From contig CAIQNQ010000105.1 in NCBI GenBank assembly GCA_903873165.1, positions 1-33,727 on the forward strand: DNA of 33,727 nt, given 5' to 3'. Of the stretch, positions 7,690-16,891 are shown piece after piece (positions within the stretch are counted from its first letter, which is position 1; every line of letters begins with the position of its first letter). The translations under genes and the position numbers were made by a program. The stretch is from an uncultured Methylococcaceae bacterium. GTDB lineage: Bacteria > Pseudomonadota > Gammaproteobacteria > Methylococcales > Methylomonadaceae. The notes under the pieces were generated by a model, which saw nothing but the letters and a program-made list of their open reading frames with translations, had not been told where the DNA came from and searched no databases.

Positions 7690-9648
7690 TCATTTCTTAT
7701 TTAATTTTGGAGGTGAACTGAAATCCAATAGTGCATTGCCACTTTTTATTTTTAAATGACCTTGATCAAGAACCATAAATGGACTGTCAATAACAGGGCT
7801 TGAAGCGGGGGTCTGGATGATGTCATCAATTTTTATTTTTGGCAGTCCTACGACTCGATCAGTTTTTGTTTTTATATCTAGTTGAAACTGCGCTTCTACA
7901 GTTTTATGATCTTCATCAAGATAGGTTAGTTTGACTTGTGATGGTGAAAAATATAAGGCTTTGTTTTTAGTCATTGTAATGAATTGATTAAAATCCATAT
8001 TTTGAGTTTTTTCATCTACTTTGAAATAAATAGCTGTTTTGGGTTGCCTTATTTTAAAGACTTTATAGTCTACTAGATCAGGTTTGTTAGTCGTATCTTG
8101 ATATTCATTTTCGCCAAAAAGTGTACCCATGGCAATAAAAGTATCACCCGCTTTTGCAAAAACCCAGCTTTTTTCTTGCACAAGCTTATCAACTGACAAT
8201 GGAATTCGGCATTGAGCTAGTTGGTATATTGAATTTTGGTGTTCGTTTCGTAATTTAAAAAAACGGTTATTTGCATCAAATACCCAAGGGTCTTTCGAAG
8301 GTATATCAAAAAGCATTACACCTTCTGTTTTTCCTAGATAAACCTGCATAAATGGTGATGAGCGATCATTACTCCAAGCATCTTCTCCTAAATTACTTTT
8401 CCAGTAAGGTTGATAACATTCAATTTGGTTTTTTTCTTCTGTGCTTTTATATAGAATAGAAAAGAGTTCAGTGTCTTCATTATACCATCCAGGATTAAAT
8501 ATAGTAGTTCCTGCACCCAAAGCGAAATTTTTTGTAATATAGGCTTTGCCATATATCTCTGGTGATGTTTTTGCATCCCATATTCCAAAAGTAGGTGTGA
8601 CGGTTTTTATTGTATAAGGTGTGGCGTTGTTTTCTAAAAGTTTTAATACTGATTCAGGTGGCCTCCATTTTGAAAGTGCTAGCATCACTGTATACACTGG
8701 TTCTTTTCGTCCTTCCAGGTCATTAATTCCTAAATTTGGAATGCCATAATAATACCAAAGAATTTGTTGTGACACTGACACGTATTTATGTTTATCTAAA
8801 GTGACGGAGTTTTTTTGTGGCACAATTCCTCTTGCTAAAGGTGGGACAATAACTCCATCAAAGGAATGAGCTTTTAATGCAGAAAGCTGAAGAGTGGCTT
8901 GTAGTTCGACTATTTTTTTTACATCACTATCGCTTGCAAAATCAATAAGATTTAAGAGTGGGGTGAAGTTGGCCATAGCGTAGGTTGGTGATAATAATTC
9001 ATATTGGCCATCCTGCATAAATCGATAATTTCTTCGGAGCAATAATTCTTTAAGAGCGCTCATTAGTTCGGTAGATGAAAAATAATGATCATCCCTGTTA
9101 TGCCATTTTACATCTGGAAAATATTGCGCTAATAGATACCATGATGAAGAGCGTAACATTGCATGGTTAATCGTTCCATGATCTAATAAGGCATGTTTAA
9201 GTGATAATGCTACTTTTATGCGAGTTTTTTGCTCGGGTGTGAGACAATCACCATATTGATATAAATACCTTACCAACGGTGGCAAAGCAAACATTTCAAT
9301 TATATAAATGTTATTTTCTATTTTAGTTGATTCAAAAACCTTAACTATATATTCAGTATATTCTTGAGAGCCACAGCCTTGTAGTGCTGTTATACCTAAA
9401 ATATCATAGGTTTTAAATTTTGGGTTTTCATTGTCGATTGTCTCAGGCTCCATGATACTCAATAACCATTGCTTTCGTGCCTCAATACTTGCTCCATAGG
9501 TCGAAACAACTCTTGATGGTAGCTGCTGATAAGTAGTATTATCTGCATTTGCTTTAGGCAGCAAAGTTATAAGCAGTAATATTAATTGAAAAGACATTAT
9601 CCTATATTTAACATTTTTTAAATTTAATATGACACTCTTAAAGTACAT
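7690..9648 (-). CDS. Large secreted protein, probable alpha/alpha-toroid plus beta-sandwich (polysaccharide lyase-like), unassigned
   Basis: 652 residues; I cannot name a family. A signal peptide is clear: hydrophobic FQLILLLITLLP, then ANA (33-35) before Asp36. Met18 is an alternative start that would give a more standard signal peptide. Residues about 40-380 are helix-rich, with HGTINHAML (157-164) and ELLSPTY (217-223) followed by NLIDFASD. This pattern recalls the (alpha/alpha) toroid of heparinase-type, alginate and chondroitin lyases and GH88/GH105-like proteins. From about 380 the sequence becomes beta-rich, as in the sandwich domains that follow such toroids. Candidate catalytic residues are Asn161/His162, Tyr223 and Arg165. 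It sits between two acyltransferases within the polysaccharide locus, so trimming or remodelling of the same polymer in the periplasm is plausible. Substrate and activity are inference. Confidence 0.55.
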   Translation of the reverse strand: MYFKSVILNLKNVKYRIMSFQLILLLITLLPKANADNTTYQQLPSRVVSTYGASIEARKQWLLSIMEPETIDNENPKFKTYDILGITALQGCGSQEYTEYIVKVFESTKIENNIYIIEMFALPPLVRYLYQYGDCLTPEQKTRIKVALSLKHALLDHGTINHAMLRSSSWYLLAQYFPDVKWHNRDDHYFSSTELMSALKELLLRRNYRFMQDGQYELLSPTYAMANFTPLLNLIDFASDSDVKKIVELQATLQLSALKAHSFDGVIVPPLARGIVPQKNSVTLDKHKYVSVSQQILWYYYGIPNLGINDLEGRKEPVYTVMLALSKWRPPESVLKLLENNATPYTIKTVTPTFGIWDAKTSPEIYGKAYITKNFALGAGTTIFNPGWYNEDTELFSILYKSTEEKNQIECYQPYWKSNLGEDAWSNDRSSPFMQVYLGKTEGVMLFDIPSKDPWVFDANNRFFKLRNEHQNSIYQLAQCRIPLSVDKLVQEKSWVFAKAGDTFIAMGTLFGENEYQDTTNKPDLVDYKVFKIRQPKTAIYFKVDEKTQNMDFNQFITMTKNKALYFSPSQVKLTYLDEDHKTVEAQFQLDIKTKTDRVVGLPKIKIDDIIQTPASSPVIDSPFMVLDQGHLKIKSGNALLDFSSPPKLNKK

Positions 9649-9759
9649 TTTTATATTTCCGTTAAAAAATTAATTAAACAAGTAGGACTTGAATACAGTC
9701 AAGTTGAAATTGGATTATGTTAGATATGACTATGAGTTTTTTGACATTAGTTCAATTTG

Positions 9760-10788
9760 TTATCGTCCAATTATGTTGATGAAACGTTTATTAGAAATGT
9801 TAATCGCCAATTTATGGGCAGGACTTTCTATTAAAATAAAAAAAATATATGCTAACAAAAAAGCACTTAAAATATGAAATATTCTGTCAGTTTCTGTACC
9901 GATGCCAAGACTTTCAATTCCCGCATAACCTAAAATTGATATTGTTAATGGATGTATCAAATATAAAGAATAACTCCAAGAACCGGCCCATTCTAATGGT
10001 TTAAATAATTTCTTATTTGATAAATACATTATTTCAAAACCTAACCAAAAGAAAACTATAACCGCAAATAGGTTTAAACTAAATGCGTTACTTGCCACTA
10101 TGTATGTGGAGTGAAATTTTAGAATTCTTAATAAAAAGACGATAAAAACAATAAGTATTCTTATTTTCCAAATATTGTAGGTTGTTAATATTTTAAATCG
10201 ATGGTAAGTTTCGGCTAAATAACATCCCATTAACCAGCAGGGTAATCCTATGATCCATGTGTGCTTACCAAGTGCTACATATGAATTGTTGGCCGCGTAT
10301 ACCATATCAATATTTAGAAGCAATACCAATATGCTTATTACATAACTTATTAGAATCATGTACAGCATGCCAATGTGAAAACGGACAACTAATAAGAGTG
10401 GATATAGTAAATAGTATATAACCTCACAAGTAACACTCCAAAGGACTGTATCGGTCCAGACATTTTTTGGATTATGAAAAAATATAAAGAAAGCTGCAGC
10501 AGTAATTGCAGGTAAACCAATTCTAATCAGTCGTCTAAAATAATATTTTGGAATATTAATTGTTTGTGTTTTTACAAATGAAAAGTGAATACAAAATCCA
10601 CTAATGACAAAAAAAACAACCACCGCAGCTGGCCCATTAAATATTAACCCTATTGCTGCAGATAAATAGTGGCTTATATTTGTAGGTAAAAAATAAAATG
10701 TGTTTTTATTAATCACACCCAAATGCCCGAATAGAACAAAAAGTGCGCAAATAAATCTGATACTATCTAGACCTTGAATACGATTCAT
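9760..10788 (-). CDS. Acyltransferase family 3 membrane protein (second copy type)
   Basis: 342 residues and about ten membrane segments. The N-terminal motif IQGLDSIRFICALFVLFGH carries the conserved His. It is followed by GPAAVVVFFVISGFCIHF, YYFRRLIRIGLPAI with the Arg-rich cytoplasmic turn, and WSVTCEVIYYLLYP with the conserved Glu. It clearly belongs to acyltransferase-3 but is quite different in sequence from the one at 6546, so it is not a recent duplicate. It lacks an SGNH domain. The likely role is O-acylation of a surface glycan at a different position or on a different sugar. Confidence 0.86.
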   Translation of the reverse strand: MNRIQGLDSIRFICALFVLFGHLGVINKNTFYFLPTNISHYLSAAIGLIFNGPAAVVVFFVISGFCIHFSFVKTQTINIPKYYFRRLIRIGLPAITAAAFFIFFHNPKNVWTDTVLWSVTCEVIYYLLYPLLLVVRFHIGMLYMILISYVISILVLLLNIDMVYAANNSYVALGKHTWIIGLPCWLMGCYLAETYHRFKILTTYNIWKIRILIVFIVFLLRILKFHSTYIVASNAFSLNLFAVIVFFWLGFEIMYLSNKKLFKPLEWAGSWSYSLYLIHPLTISILGYAGIESLGIGTETDRIFHILSAFLLAYIFFILIESPAHKLAINISNKRFINIIGR

Positions 10789-10860
10789 AAGTTATGCTGT
10801 TTAATTGAGAAGTTAAATGTTATTAAAGATATCATGCACTGTAGAAAATTTTAAGTATAT

Positions 10861-11805
10861 TTAATCGTTTAACCAATCAAGATATAATGTTACTCCTTGA
10901 GAAACAGTTAAAAACTCTTTACTATAACCGGCCTGCCTTAAATCTGTTAAATCAGCCTGAGTATAACTTTGATAGGCACCTTTTAAATGTTCTGGAAAAG
11001 GAATGTATTCAATTGTACCTTCTTTATGCCAAGCAATTACCGCTTCTGCTATAGCATTAAATGGTTCTGCAGTTCCAGTACCCAGATTAAAGATCCCACG
11101 TTGTTCTGGATGATCAAAAAACCATAAGTTAACATCGACCACATCACCTACATAAACAAAATCTCGTTTATGCTCACCATTTGCCATGCCATCATAGCCT
11201 TCAAATAATCGAGCCACTTTATATTCTTTAACTTGGTTGTTAAAATGATATGCCGTGCTACTCATAGAGCCTTTATGTTGCTCCCTAGGACCATATACAT
11301 TAAAGTATCTAAAACCTACGATAGGACTTGTTGTAGTAGGCAGTAATCTCCTGACATATTGATCAAATTGAAACTTTGAATACGCATACATATTAATAGG
11401 CTGTTCACAGCTTCTATCAACACTAAAGCCATGATCACCATTGCCATACACCGAAGCGGATGACGCATATAAAAAGGCAATATTGTGCTCAATACAACGA
11501 TGTAAAATACGTTTTGAATAGTCGTAGTTATTATTCATAACAAATTGACCATTCCATTCTGTGGTTGCTGAACAAGCACCTTGATGAAATATGGCTTTAA
11601 CTCCATCTAAAAAGCCTGGCTCATCAATTTTTTGAATAAACTCACTTTTATCCATGTAATCAGCGACATTTAAATCAGCAATATTAAGCATTTTTCGACC
11701 ATTCACTAAATGATCAACTAATAATATATTAGTTTCTCCGCGTAAATTTAATGCTTTAATTAAGTTACTACCAATGAACCCAGCACCACCTGTCACAATA
11801 ATCAT
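10861..11805 (-). CDS. hldD: ADP-L-glycero-D-manno-heptose 6-epimerase
   Basis: 314 residues, close to the usual 310. It is a short-chain dehydrogenase with the N-terminal NADP site GGAGFIG (6-12), the motif [12 protein letters not shown] (73-84), and catalytic Tyr140-x-x-x-Lys144 in [11 protein letters not shown]. The [15 protein letters not shown] segment and the [12 protein letters not shown] block are typical of HldD/RfaD. It converts ADP-D-glycero- to ADP-L-glycero-D-manno-heptose, the inner-core donor, in the cytoplasm. Its ATG overlaps the hldE stop by ATGA (11802-11805), so the two are translationally coupled. Confidence 0.96.
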   Translation of the reverse strand: MIIVTGGAGFIGSNLIKALNLRGETNILLVDHLVNGRKMLNIADLNVADYMDKSEFIQKIDEPGFLDGVKAIFHQGACSATTEWNGQFVMNNNYDYSKRILHRCIEHNIAFLYASSASVYGNGDHGFSVDRSCEQPINMYAYSKFQFDQYVRRLLPTTTSPIVGFRYFNVYGPREQHKGSMSSTAYHFNNQVKEYKVARLFEGYDGMANGEHKRDFVYVGDVVDVNLWFFDHPEQRGIFNLGTGTAEPFNAIAEAVIAWHKEGTIEYIPFPEHLKGAYQSYTQADLTDLRQAGYSKEFLTVSQGVTLYLDWLND

Positions 11806-13226
11806 AATGTACCTTTTGCTTTATTGATCATAGAAGTTGTTGATTGACCTTCAACAAACTGCAATATTTTTACTTCTCCGCCGGCTTTAATAACGGCTTC
11901 ACCACCTACCACTTGATCTTCAGTGTAATCTCCGCCTTTTACGAGTACATCAGGTAATAATTTTGTATAAATTCGTTCTGGTGTTTCTTCTTCAAAAGGA
12001 ACCACCCAATCCACACAGGCTAATGCTGATAACACTGTCATTCGTTCTGCCAACTTATTAATGGGTCTTGAATCACCCTTTAGTATTTTTACCGATGCAT
12101 CTGAGTTAACAGCAACACATAATCGATCACCCAAAGCTCTTGCTTGTTTTAAATAGGCCACATGTCCAGCGTGTAGTAAATCAAAACAACCGTTGGTCAT
12201 AATGATTTTTTCGTTTTGAGCCTTTGCTTTTGCAAAAATTTCAAGCAACTCATCTTCTGATACTACACCATATACTACATTTATTGAGCTATGTAATGCT
12301 TCCGTTAGTTCATGGGGCGATACGGTTGAAGTACCTAATTTTCCAACCACAATACCGCCTGATAAATTAGCTAAGTACATGGCTTCTTGTAATGGCAAGT
12401 CAATAGATATTCCTAATGACATAACTGCGATTACGGTATCACCTGCTCCAGTGACATCAAAGACGTCTTTTGCTTGGGCTGGTAGTGAATGTGATTGATC
12501 GGGTTGAATTAATGTCATCCCAGCTTCACTACGAGTCAATAACAAATTCGCGATTTTATACTGATCCAATAAAGCCTGTCCTTTAGCAATTAACTGTTCT
12601 TCATTTTCTATTGTACCGACCACAGCCTTAAACTCAGACAAATTAGGCGTAACCACATCTGCGTAGGCATAACTTTCGTAATCTAAACGTTTAGGGTCAA
12701 CTAATACTTTAGCCCCCGATTGTTTAGATAGAGCGATATAAGTGGATACCTCGGCCAATGTCCCTTTACCATAATCAGAAAACACTACGACATTATTATT
12801 TGGCAGGTGTTTTTGTAGTGCTGCTGTTATGGCAGTGCTATCAAATTGAATGGGTGTTTCTTCAAAATCTATGCGAATCAGCTGTTGATGTTGTGCCATA
12901 ACGCGCAATTTACATATACTTCGGATAGTTGGTTCAATAATAAACTCACAGTCTACGCCTTCTGCTTCAAGCAGTTTTTTAAGAACCTTGCCATCAGCGT
13001 CATCTCCTACCACCCCAATTAAAGTGACTTTGCCACCTAACTTAGCAATATTTAATGCCACATTACCAGCACCACCAATGCGATCTTCAATAGCTTGGAC
13101 TTTAACTACTGGCACGGGTGCCTCAGGTGAAATGCGTGCAGCTTGCCCTGACCAATAACGGTCTAACATGACATCACCAACAACAATAATACGGGCTGTA
13201 TTAAATTCCGGTAGTTTATTAAACAC
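11802..13226 (-). CDS. hldE: Bifunctional heptose-7-phosphate kinase / heptose-1-phosphate adenylyltransferase
   Basis: 474 residues, against 477 in E. coli. The N-terminal ribokinase/PfkB domain (about 1-320) has [15 protein letters not shown] and the phosphate-transfer motif DVTGAGD with catalytic Asp263. The C-terminal cytidylyltransferase-like domain has [12 protein letters not shown] with HAGH at 352-355. It carries out two steps of ADP-heptose synthesis in the cytoplasm. The start is GTG at 13224-13226 with GAGGAG 7 bases upstream. The same bases upstream still read, in another frame, as the last codons of a gmhA gene (ETFSV stop), showing that hldE once directly followed gmhA. A decayed copy of its first 35 codons lies at 16191-16294. 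Confidence 0.96.
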   Translation of the reverse strand: MFNKLPEFNTARIIVVGDVMLDRYWSGQAARISPEAPVPVVKVQAIEDRIGGAGNVALNIAKLGGKVTLIGVVGDDADGKVLKKLLEAEGVDCEFIIEPTIRSICKLRVMAQHQQLIRIDFEETPIQFDSTAITAALQKHLPNNNVVVFSDYGKGTLAEVSTYIALSKQSGAKVLVDPKRLDYESYAYADVVTPNLSEFKAVVGTIENEEQLIAKGQALLDQYKIANLLLTRSEAGMTLIQPDQSHSLPAQAKDVFDVTGAGDTVIAVMSLGISIDLPLQEAMYLANLSGGIVVGKLGTSTVSPHELTEALHSSINVVYGVVSEDELLEIFAKAKAQNEKIIMTNGCFDLLHAGHVAYLKQARALGDRLCVAVNSDASVKILKGDSRPINKLAERMTVLSALACVDWVVPFEEETPERIYTKLLPDVLVKGGDYTEDQVVGGEAVIKAGGEVKILQFVEGQSTTSMINKAKGTL

Positions 13227-13240
13227 TGAAAGTCTCCTCA
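13123..13240. repeat. Direct repeat copy A: intact gmhA/hldE junction
   Basis: These 118 bases align without gaps to 16191-16308 (offset 3068), with about 21 differences by eye, or roughly 82% identity. The stretch covers the first 35 codons of hldE, its GTG, its ribosome site, and a relic of the gmhA tail. Similarity ends sharply at both sides. Confidence 0.85.
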
Positions 13241-13601
13241 GAATATTGGTTATTTAATTTATTTTTAATAATTTGTAGTTATGCTCTAAACTGATTAACT
13301 TTTTGTTTGTTACAGAAACTCTTTTCATTACTAAAGTGATTGTTCAGTGAGTATTTCATTGTTTACTCAGGTTAGATATTTTTCAGATCAAAAAACAATG
13401 GGTGTAAGATTTTAGTTGATTTGAATATTGTATTTATCATAATAAGTTATTTTTAATAAATTGATCTTGGATTTAACTAAAAATAGTTAGTGAAATATAA
13501 ATAACACTTAAACTACCACTTCTAAATATTTTAATTTTTTTCGAGTGATATGCATTACTACGAAATTTTAATTAAAAGAATTAGTAGACTTGGTTGGTTT
13601 T
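13241..13601. other. 361-base AT-rich gene-free region upstream of hldE
   Basis: No credible ORF was seen on either strand. It lies downstream of the aldo/keto reductase and upstream of hldE, so it must hold a promoter for hldE-hldD unless transcription runs through. I found no convincing -35/-10 pair. One small perfect AT hairpin (TAACTA, 4-base loop, TAGTTA) is at 13474-13489, and TTTTAATTAAAA near 13567-13578 is a short palindrome; neither has the form of a good intrinsic terminator. No transposase remnant was recognised. Confidence 0.5.
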
Positions 13602-14558
13602 TTATAATCCCAAATTTTCCAAATTATAATCAATTATTTTTTGTACAAGTAAATCGGCTGGTTTAGATAATTCAGAATTATTAACCGCATTAACATTAGA
13701 TATAATGTTGCGTTTACTAGTTGAGGAAAATAAAATAATTGATGATTTGCGTTTATCTGACGTAGCTTTTAGTATCAACGTTTCAAATGATCCGTCTATT
13801 AAGAGGTCATAATTAATATCTTTTGACCATTCAATTGCTAAGGTCCTATTGGATTTTAGTATTTCTTTAATAATTGATAAAGACCCCGAAAACGTGCGGT
13901 ATAGAATATCAAATTTTGCATATGGTTCTATGTTATCTGTCACGTTCCAGTTATATTGTAATAATTCACAAAACTGGGGGTATTTAATTAGTAATTCTGG
14001 TACGCGTTTTACATCTCCGCCTACACCAAAACTTTTTATTAGACCTTTTGCTTGGCTCTCTTGTAAAGCATCTAATAAAGAAGGGTTAATTAAATCATCG
14101 GGTTGAGCTTCATGCATCAAAAATAAATCTAAATAGTCTCTTTTTAGAAAATTTAGACTCTTTTTTAAAGATTTTACTACTTCATCTCCCGTGAAATTCT
14201 CCCTTATATTAATATGTTGTGAGGTTTTACTAGCAGGTTGGATCATAGGAGATGATTTACGCAGTTTACGTATAATTGGTCTCAGTAATGTACGAGCATT
14301 AGCTAACAATGGATTGCTAATGGGTGGGCGGTTGCCAAATTTTGAACAAATGCTAACGTCATCACTTTTGTTTTTTAGAAACTTCCCAACAAGGAATTCA
14401 GTCTGTCCACGACCGTAGGATCTAGCCACATCAAAATGCCTAATACCTGCATCATAGGCTACATCAAGAAGAAACACAGTTTCTGGTTGTAAATAAGCAC
14501 AACCAAATCCTAATTGTGAGGTTTTCTTATCACTGTTTGGTAATTGTATCTGTCTCAT
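13602..14558 (-). CDS. Aldo/keto reductase
   Basis: 318 residues with the full AKR catalytic tetrad: Asp43 and Tyr48 in FDVARSYG, Lys73 in CSKFG, and His149 in LFLMHEA. The N-terminal GFGCAYL and the C-terminal STSKRNIISNVNAV nucleotide-binding region fit an NADPH-dependent (alpha/beta)8-barrel enzyme. The stretch of about 45 residues between Lys73 and the next helix (about 80-120) is longer and basic compared with minimal AKRs. The gene starts 11 bases after the GMC oxidoreductase, so the two probably form one unit. Together they could oxidise and re-reduce a hydroxyl of a sugar or cyclitol; the substrate is unknown. The pair is cargo between the two direct repeats. Confidence 0.85.
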   Translation of the reverse strand: MRQIQLPNSDKKTSQLGFGCAYLQPETVFLLDVAYDAGIRHFDVARSYGRGQTEFLVGKFLKNKSDDVSICSKFGNRPPISNPLLANARTLLRPIIRKLRKSSPMIQPASKTSQHINIRENFTGDEVVKSLKKSLNFLKRDYLDLFLMHEAQPDDLINPSLLDALQESQAKGLIKSFGVGGDVKRVPELLIKYPQFCELLQYNWNVTDNIEPYAKFDILYRTFSGSLSIIKEILKSNRTLAIEWSKDINYDLLIDGSFETLILKATSDKRKSSIILFSSTSKRNIISNVNAVNNSELSKPADLLVQKIIDYNLENLGL

Positions 14559-14569
14559 ATAGTGATATC

Positions 14570-16150
14570 CTAAAATGTTGAAATATTCAAATGATCTGCA
14601 AGCCTAAGAGCCAGCGCGATTGTGGTATGTGTGGGGTTTACAAATCCAGTACACGGGAAGACTGCACTACTACAGATATAAGTGTTCGTCATGTCATGAA
14701 TTTTAAGGTTTATATCTACAACGCCATCTTTTGGAGATAGCGACATTCTAGCTCCACCAATATGATGGTGCCCTTCTTTAATTTCAGACGTAAATTCAGT
14801 ATTACAATCTAATAGTCTTTTATCTATTTCGATTTCAGCTAATCCTTTTGATTCAAAAGCTTTCTTGGCTGATAATGCATAACTACGTAGACTATGTAAT
14901 TCTTGATTTGATAGTCGCCATTCAAGATGAACTTGAGGTAAACCAAGTTTATCTTTTTGATCACTAAGCCTAACGATACTATCACTGAGTGGTGATTGTT
15001 CACAATGTGCCACTAAAGAAAGTGTAGTAGATTTCGTTTTTGTGGCTTTCATAAGCTTTTGCATTAAAGGTATTTTATGCCAAAGTAATTTATGTGAACA
15101 CAACATTAAGTGGGTTAAGTTATGAAAATTAAGTTTATCAAAGCGCCTAGATTTCAAACTTTTAATCGTAACGAATGCTTGACTTAGGTCATCAACTCCA
15201 TTTGTAACAAAAGTTACTGTTCCTCCAACATCTAACATTTTTAATTGTTCTTGGTGCATCGAAGAAAGTTTGAGTTTTGGATGGTAGCGCCAACCATTTA
15301 AAGAAAAATAATCAAAAAATTTGTCTGGATCTGTTAAATTAATTGGCTTAACAGTAGCAATATTGGCAACTAAATGATCTTGGAAAAAACGCCCAACTTG
15401 ATCATTCACTTGCCAAGGTGCTAACTTACCGTCCGAAATAGGGAACAGCAAAAGACGAGATGTTTCAATTCCACCAGTACATAGCACAAAAATACTGGCT
15501 TTTATTTCAATAGCTCTATTTTCCTTATGGCGACAAATGATAGAAGTAATCTTATTTCTTTGTGAGTTTAGTTTAAATTCGGTCACATTTGCATGCAATG
15601 CTAATGTAAGGTTCGGAAGAGTTTTTAATTCATTTCTATAAAGATCTGAAAAGTCACGTATTTGACACCAGCTTGATATGCCGTGAATAAAATGCTCACC
15701 TAAATCTAGTGGTGATATTTCACGCTTTTTCCAAATTTCCTTTGGGTCGGTAATTGAATCTTTAAGTCCTTCATACTCAATTGCTTCATCATAAAAAGGT
15801 TGAAGTTCGTCTTTATTAAAAAGCCACCCACTTCCTTCAATCCAAGGGCGATTAGGAAAAATATGCTCGTCTATTTCTAGTATTTGCCCACCCCACTGAG
15901 TACTTGTTCCGCCGACTCCCCTAAAGCGTCCTTCACTTAATCCATCAAAGTTTAACCCTTCTGTAGTGCCGCTATAAAGTTCTTGTGCAAACGATTCATG
16001 ATGGCGTCCTCCCGATTCTAAAAGTAAAACTTCTCGTCCCAGTCTTGCTAATTTTATGGCTAAACAAATGCCAACAGGCCCAGCACCTATAATGCAGATG
16101 TCTTTTTCATTAGTAAGAGAGTCTATAATATCGTTTAATTCAACAATCAT
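14570..16150 (-). CDS. GMC-family FAD-dependent oxidoreductase
   Basis: 526 residues. The N-terminal FAD Rossmann motif is IIGAGPVG (20-27), followed by the Glu-containing LLLESGG. FRGVGGTSTQWGGQ is the GMC signature around residues 75-90. The C-terminus has HHHIGGARM (461-469) and NPTHTT (505-510), supplying the His and the Asn/His of the GMC active site. Members oxidise alcohols, often sugar hydroxyls, using FAD. There is no signal peptide, so it is probably cytoplasmic. It lies next to the decayed hldE fragment and 11 bases upstream of the aldo/keto reductase. Such pairs occur in polysaccharide loci, but the exact substrate cannot be stated. Confidence 0.87.
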   Translation of the reverse strand: MIVELNDIIDSLTNEKDICIIGAGPVGICLAIKLARLGREVLLLESGGRHHESFAQELYSGTTEGLNFDGLSEGRFRGVGGTSTQWGGQILEIDEHIFPNRPWIEGSGWLFNKDELQPFYDEAIEYEGLKDSITDPKEIWKKREISPLDLGEHFIHGISSWCQIRDFSDLYRNELKTLPNLTLALHANVTEFKLNSQRNKITSIICRHKENRAIEIKASIFVLCTGGIETSRLLLFPISDGKLAPWQVNDQVGRFFQDHLVANIATVKPINLTDPDKFFDYFSLNGWRYHPKLKLSSMHQEQLKMLDVGGTVTFVTNGVDDLSQAFVTIKSLKSRRFDKLNFHNLTHLMLCSHKLLWHKIPLMQKLMKATKTKSTTLSLVAHCEQSPLSDSIVRLSDQKDKLGLPQVHLEWRLSNQELHSLRSYALSAKKAFESKGLAEIEIDKRLLDCNTEFTSEIKEGHHHIGGARMSLSPKDGVVDINLKIHDMTNTYICSSAVFPCTGFVNPTHTTIALALRLADHLNISTF

Positions 16151-16190
16151 GTTAACCTGACTTTATTTAAATTTTATTATTGTTAGAATT

Positions 16191-16294
16191 TCATGTGAAA
16201 TGCGTACAACTTGTCCTGACCAATAATGATCTAACATGATATCGCCGACCATGATAATGTGGATTTAGTTAAATTCGGGTAGTTTATTAAACAC
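16191..16294 (-). pseudogene. Decayed 5' fragment of hldE
   Basis: Read on the minus strand from the GTG at 16292-16294, this gives VFNKLPEFN, then an in-frame TAA at 16265-16267 (codon 10), then IHIIMVGDIMLDHYWSGQ and VVRISHE. Intact hldE reads [35 protein letters not shown]. The alignment has no gaps; the copy ends at codon 35. Its stop and its missense changes show that it is not functional. It lies exactly where hldE would follow gmhA in the standard operon. Confidence 0.88.
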
Positions 16295-16308
16295 TAAAAG
16301 TCTCCTCA
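16191..16308. repeat. Direct repeat copy B: decayed gmhA/hldE junction
   Basis: Partner of 13123-13240 in the same orientation. It contains the real end of gmhA (GAGGAGACTTTTAGTGTTTAA on the minus strand, where the Glu-Thr-Phe-Ser-Val codons double as the hldE ribosome site and start) plus the dead hldE start. The GMC and AKR genes lie between the two copies. Confidence 0.85.
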
Positions 16309-16850
16309 ATCACATCACACCACCAGTGACCAATTATAATATGAGCTTCTTGAATTCTTGCCGTTATTTTAGATGGAACGTTAATTGAATGAGAAACAAT
16401 TTTGCTCAGTTCTCCACCTTCAGCCCCGGTTAAACCGATAACTAGCATACCTTTTAAGTTAGCAGCTTCAGCGGCTTTTATAATATTCTTGCTACGACCT
16501 GACGTTGATATTGCAATTAAACAATCTTTTTGTGTTGCTAAACCCTCTACCTGTCTGGCATAAACAGTTTCAAAATCAAAGTCATTGGCATGTGCAGTTA
16601 AAATAGAGGTATCCGTTGTTAAGGCAATTGCTGCTAACGCAGGCCGAACTATACGATACTTGACTACTAATTCGGCTGCTATATGTTGACAATCAGCAGC
16701 ACTACCACCGTTACCGCATAAAAAGATTTTACCTCCATTTTTTAATGTTTCAATCAATTTATCCGCTACTGTCTCAATAGTTTCAGAACAGGATACCAAA
16801 CGCTCAATCATTGATTTGTGTTCTTCAAGTTCCAATATAAATTTTTTCAA
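16287..16850 (-). CDS. gmhA: Sedoheptulose-7-phosphate isomerase
   Basis: 187 residues (E. coli 192). It is an SIS-domain protein with LCGNGGSAADCQHIAAEL; the expected zinc ligands His56 and Glu60, and Gln167 and His175 in the C-terminal QEAHIIIGHWW, are all present. ISTSGRSKNI is the sugar-phosphate-binding loop. It makes D-glycero-D-manno-heptose 7-phosphate, the first step to ADP-heptose, in the cytoplasm. Its last codons overlap the dead hldE start, showing the former gmhA-hldE arrangement. The phosphatase gmhB is not in the window. Confidence 0.95.
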   Translation of the reverse strand: MKKFILELEEHKSMIERLVSCSETIETVADKLIETLKNGGKIFLCGNGGSAADCQHIAAELVVKYRIVRPALAAIALTTDTSILTAHANDFDFETVYARQVEGLATQKDCLIAISTSGRSKNIIKAAEAANLKGMLVIGLTGAEGGELSKIVSHSINVPSKITARIQEAHIIIGHWWCDVIEETFSV

Positions 16851-16891
16851 GCTAATACCCCTGATAAAGTCAGTAAAATGATGTGTAAGTT

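Noticed and set aside
13241-16190. Insertion sequence or integron carrying the GMC/AKR pair
   Set aside because: No transposase, integrase, terminal inverted repeats or short target duplication could be seen; the only flanking repeat is the 118-base gmhA/hldE junction.
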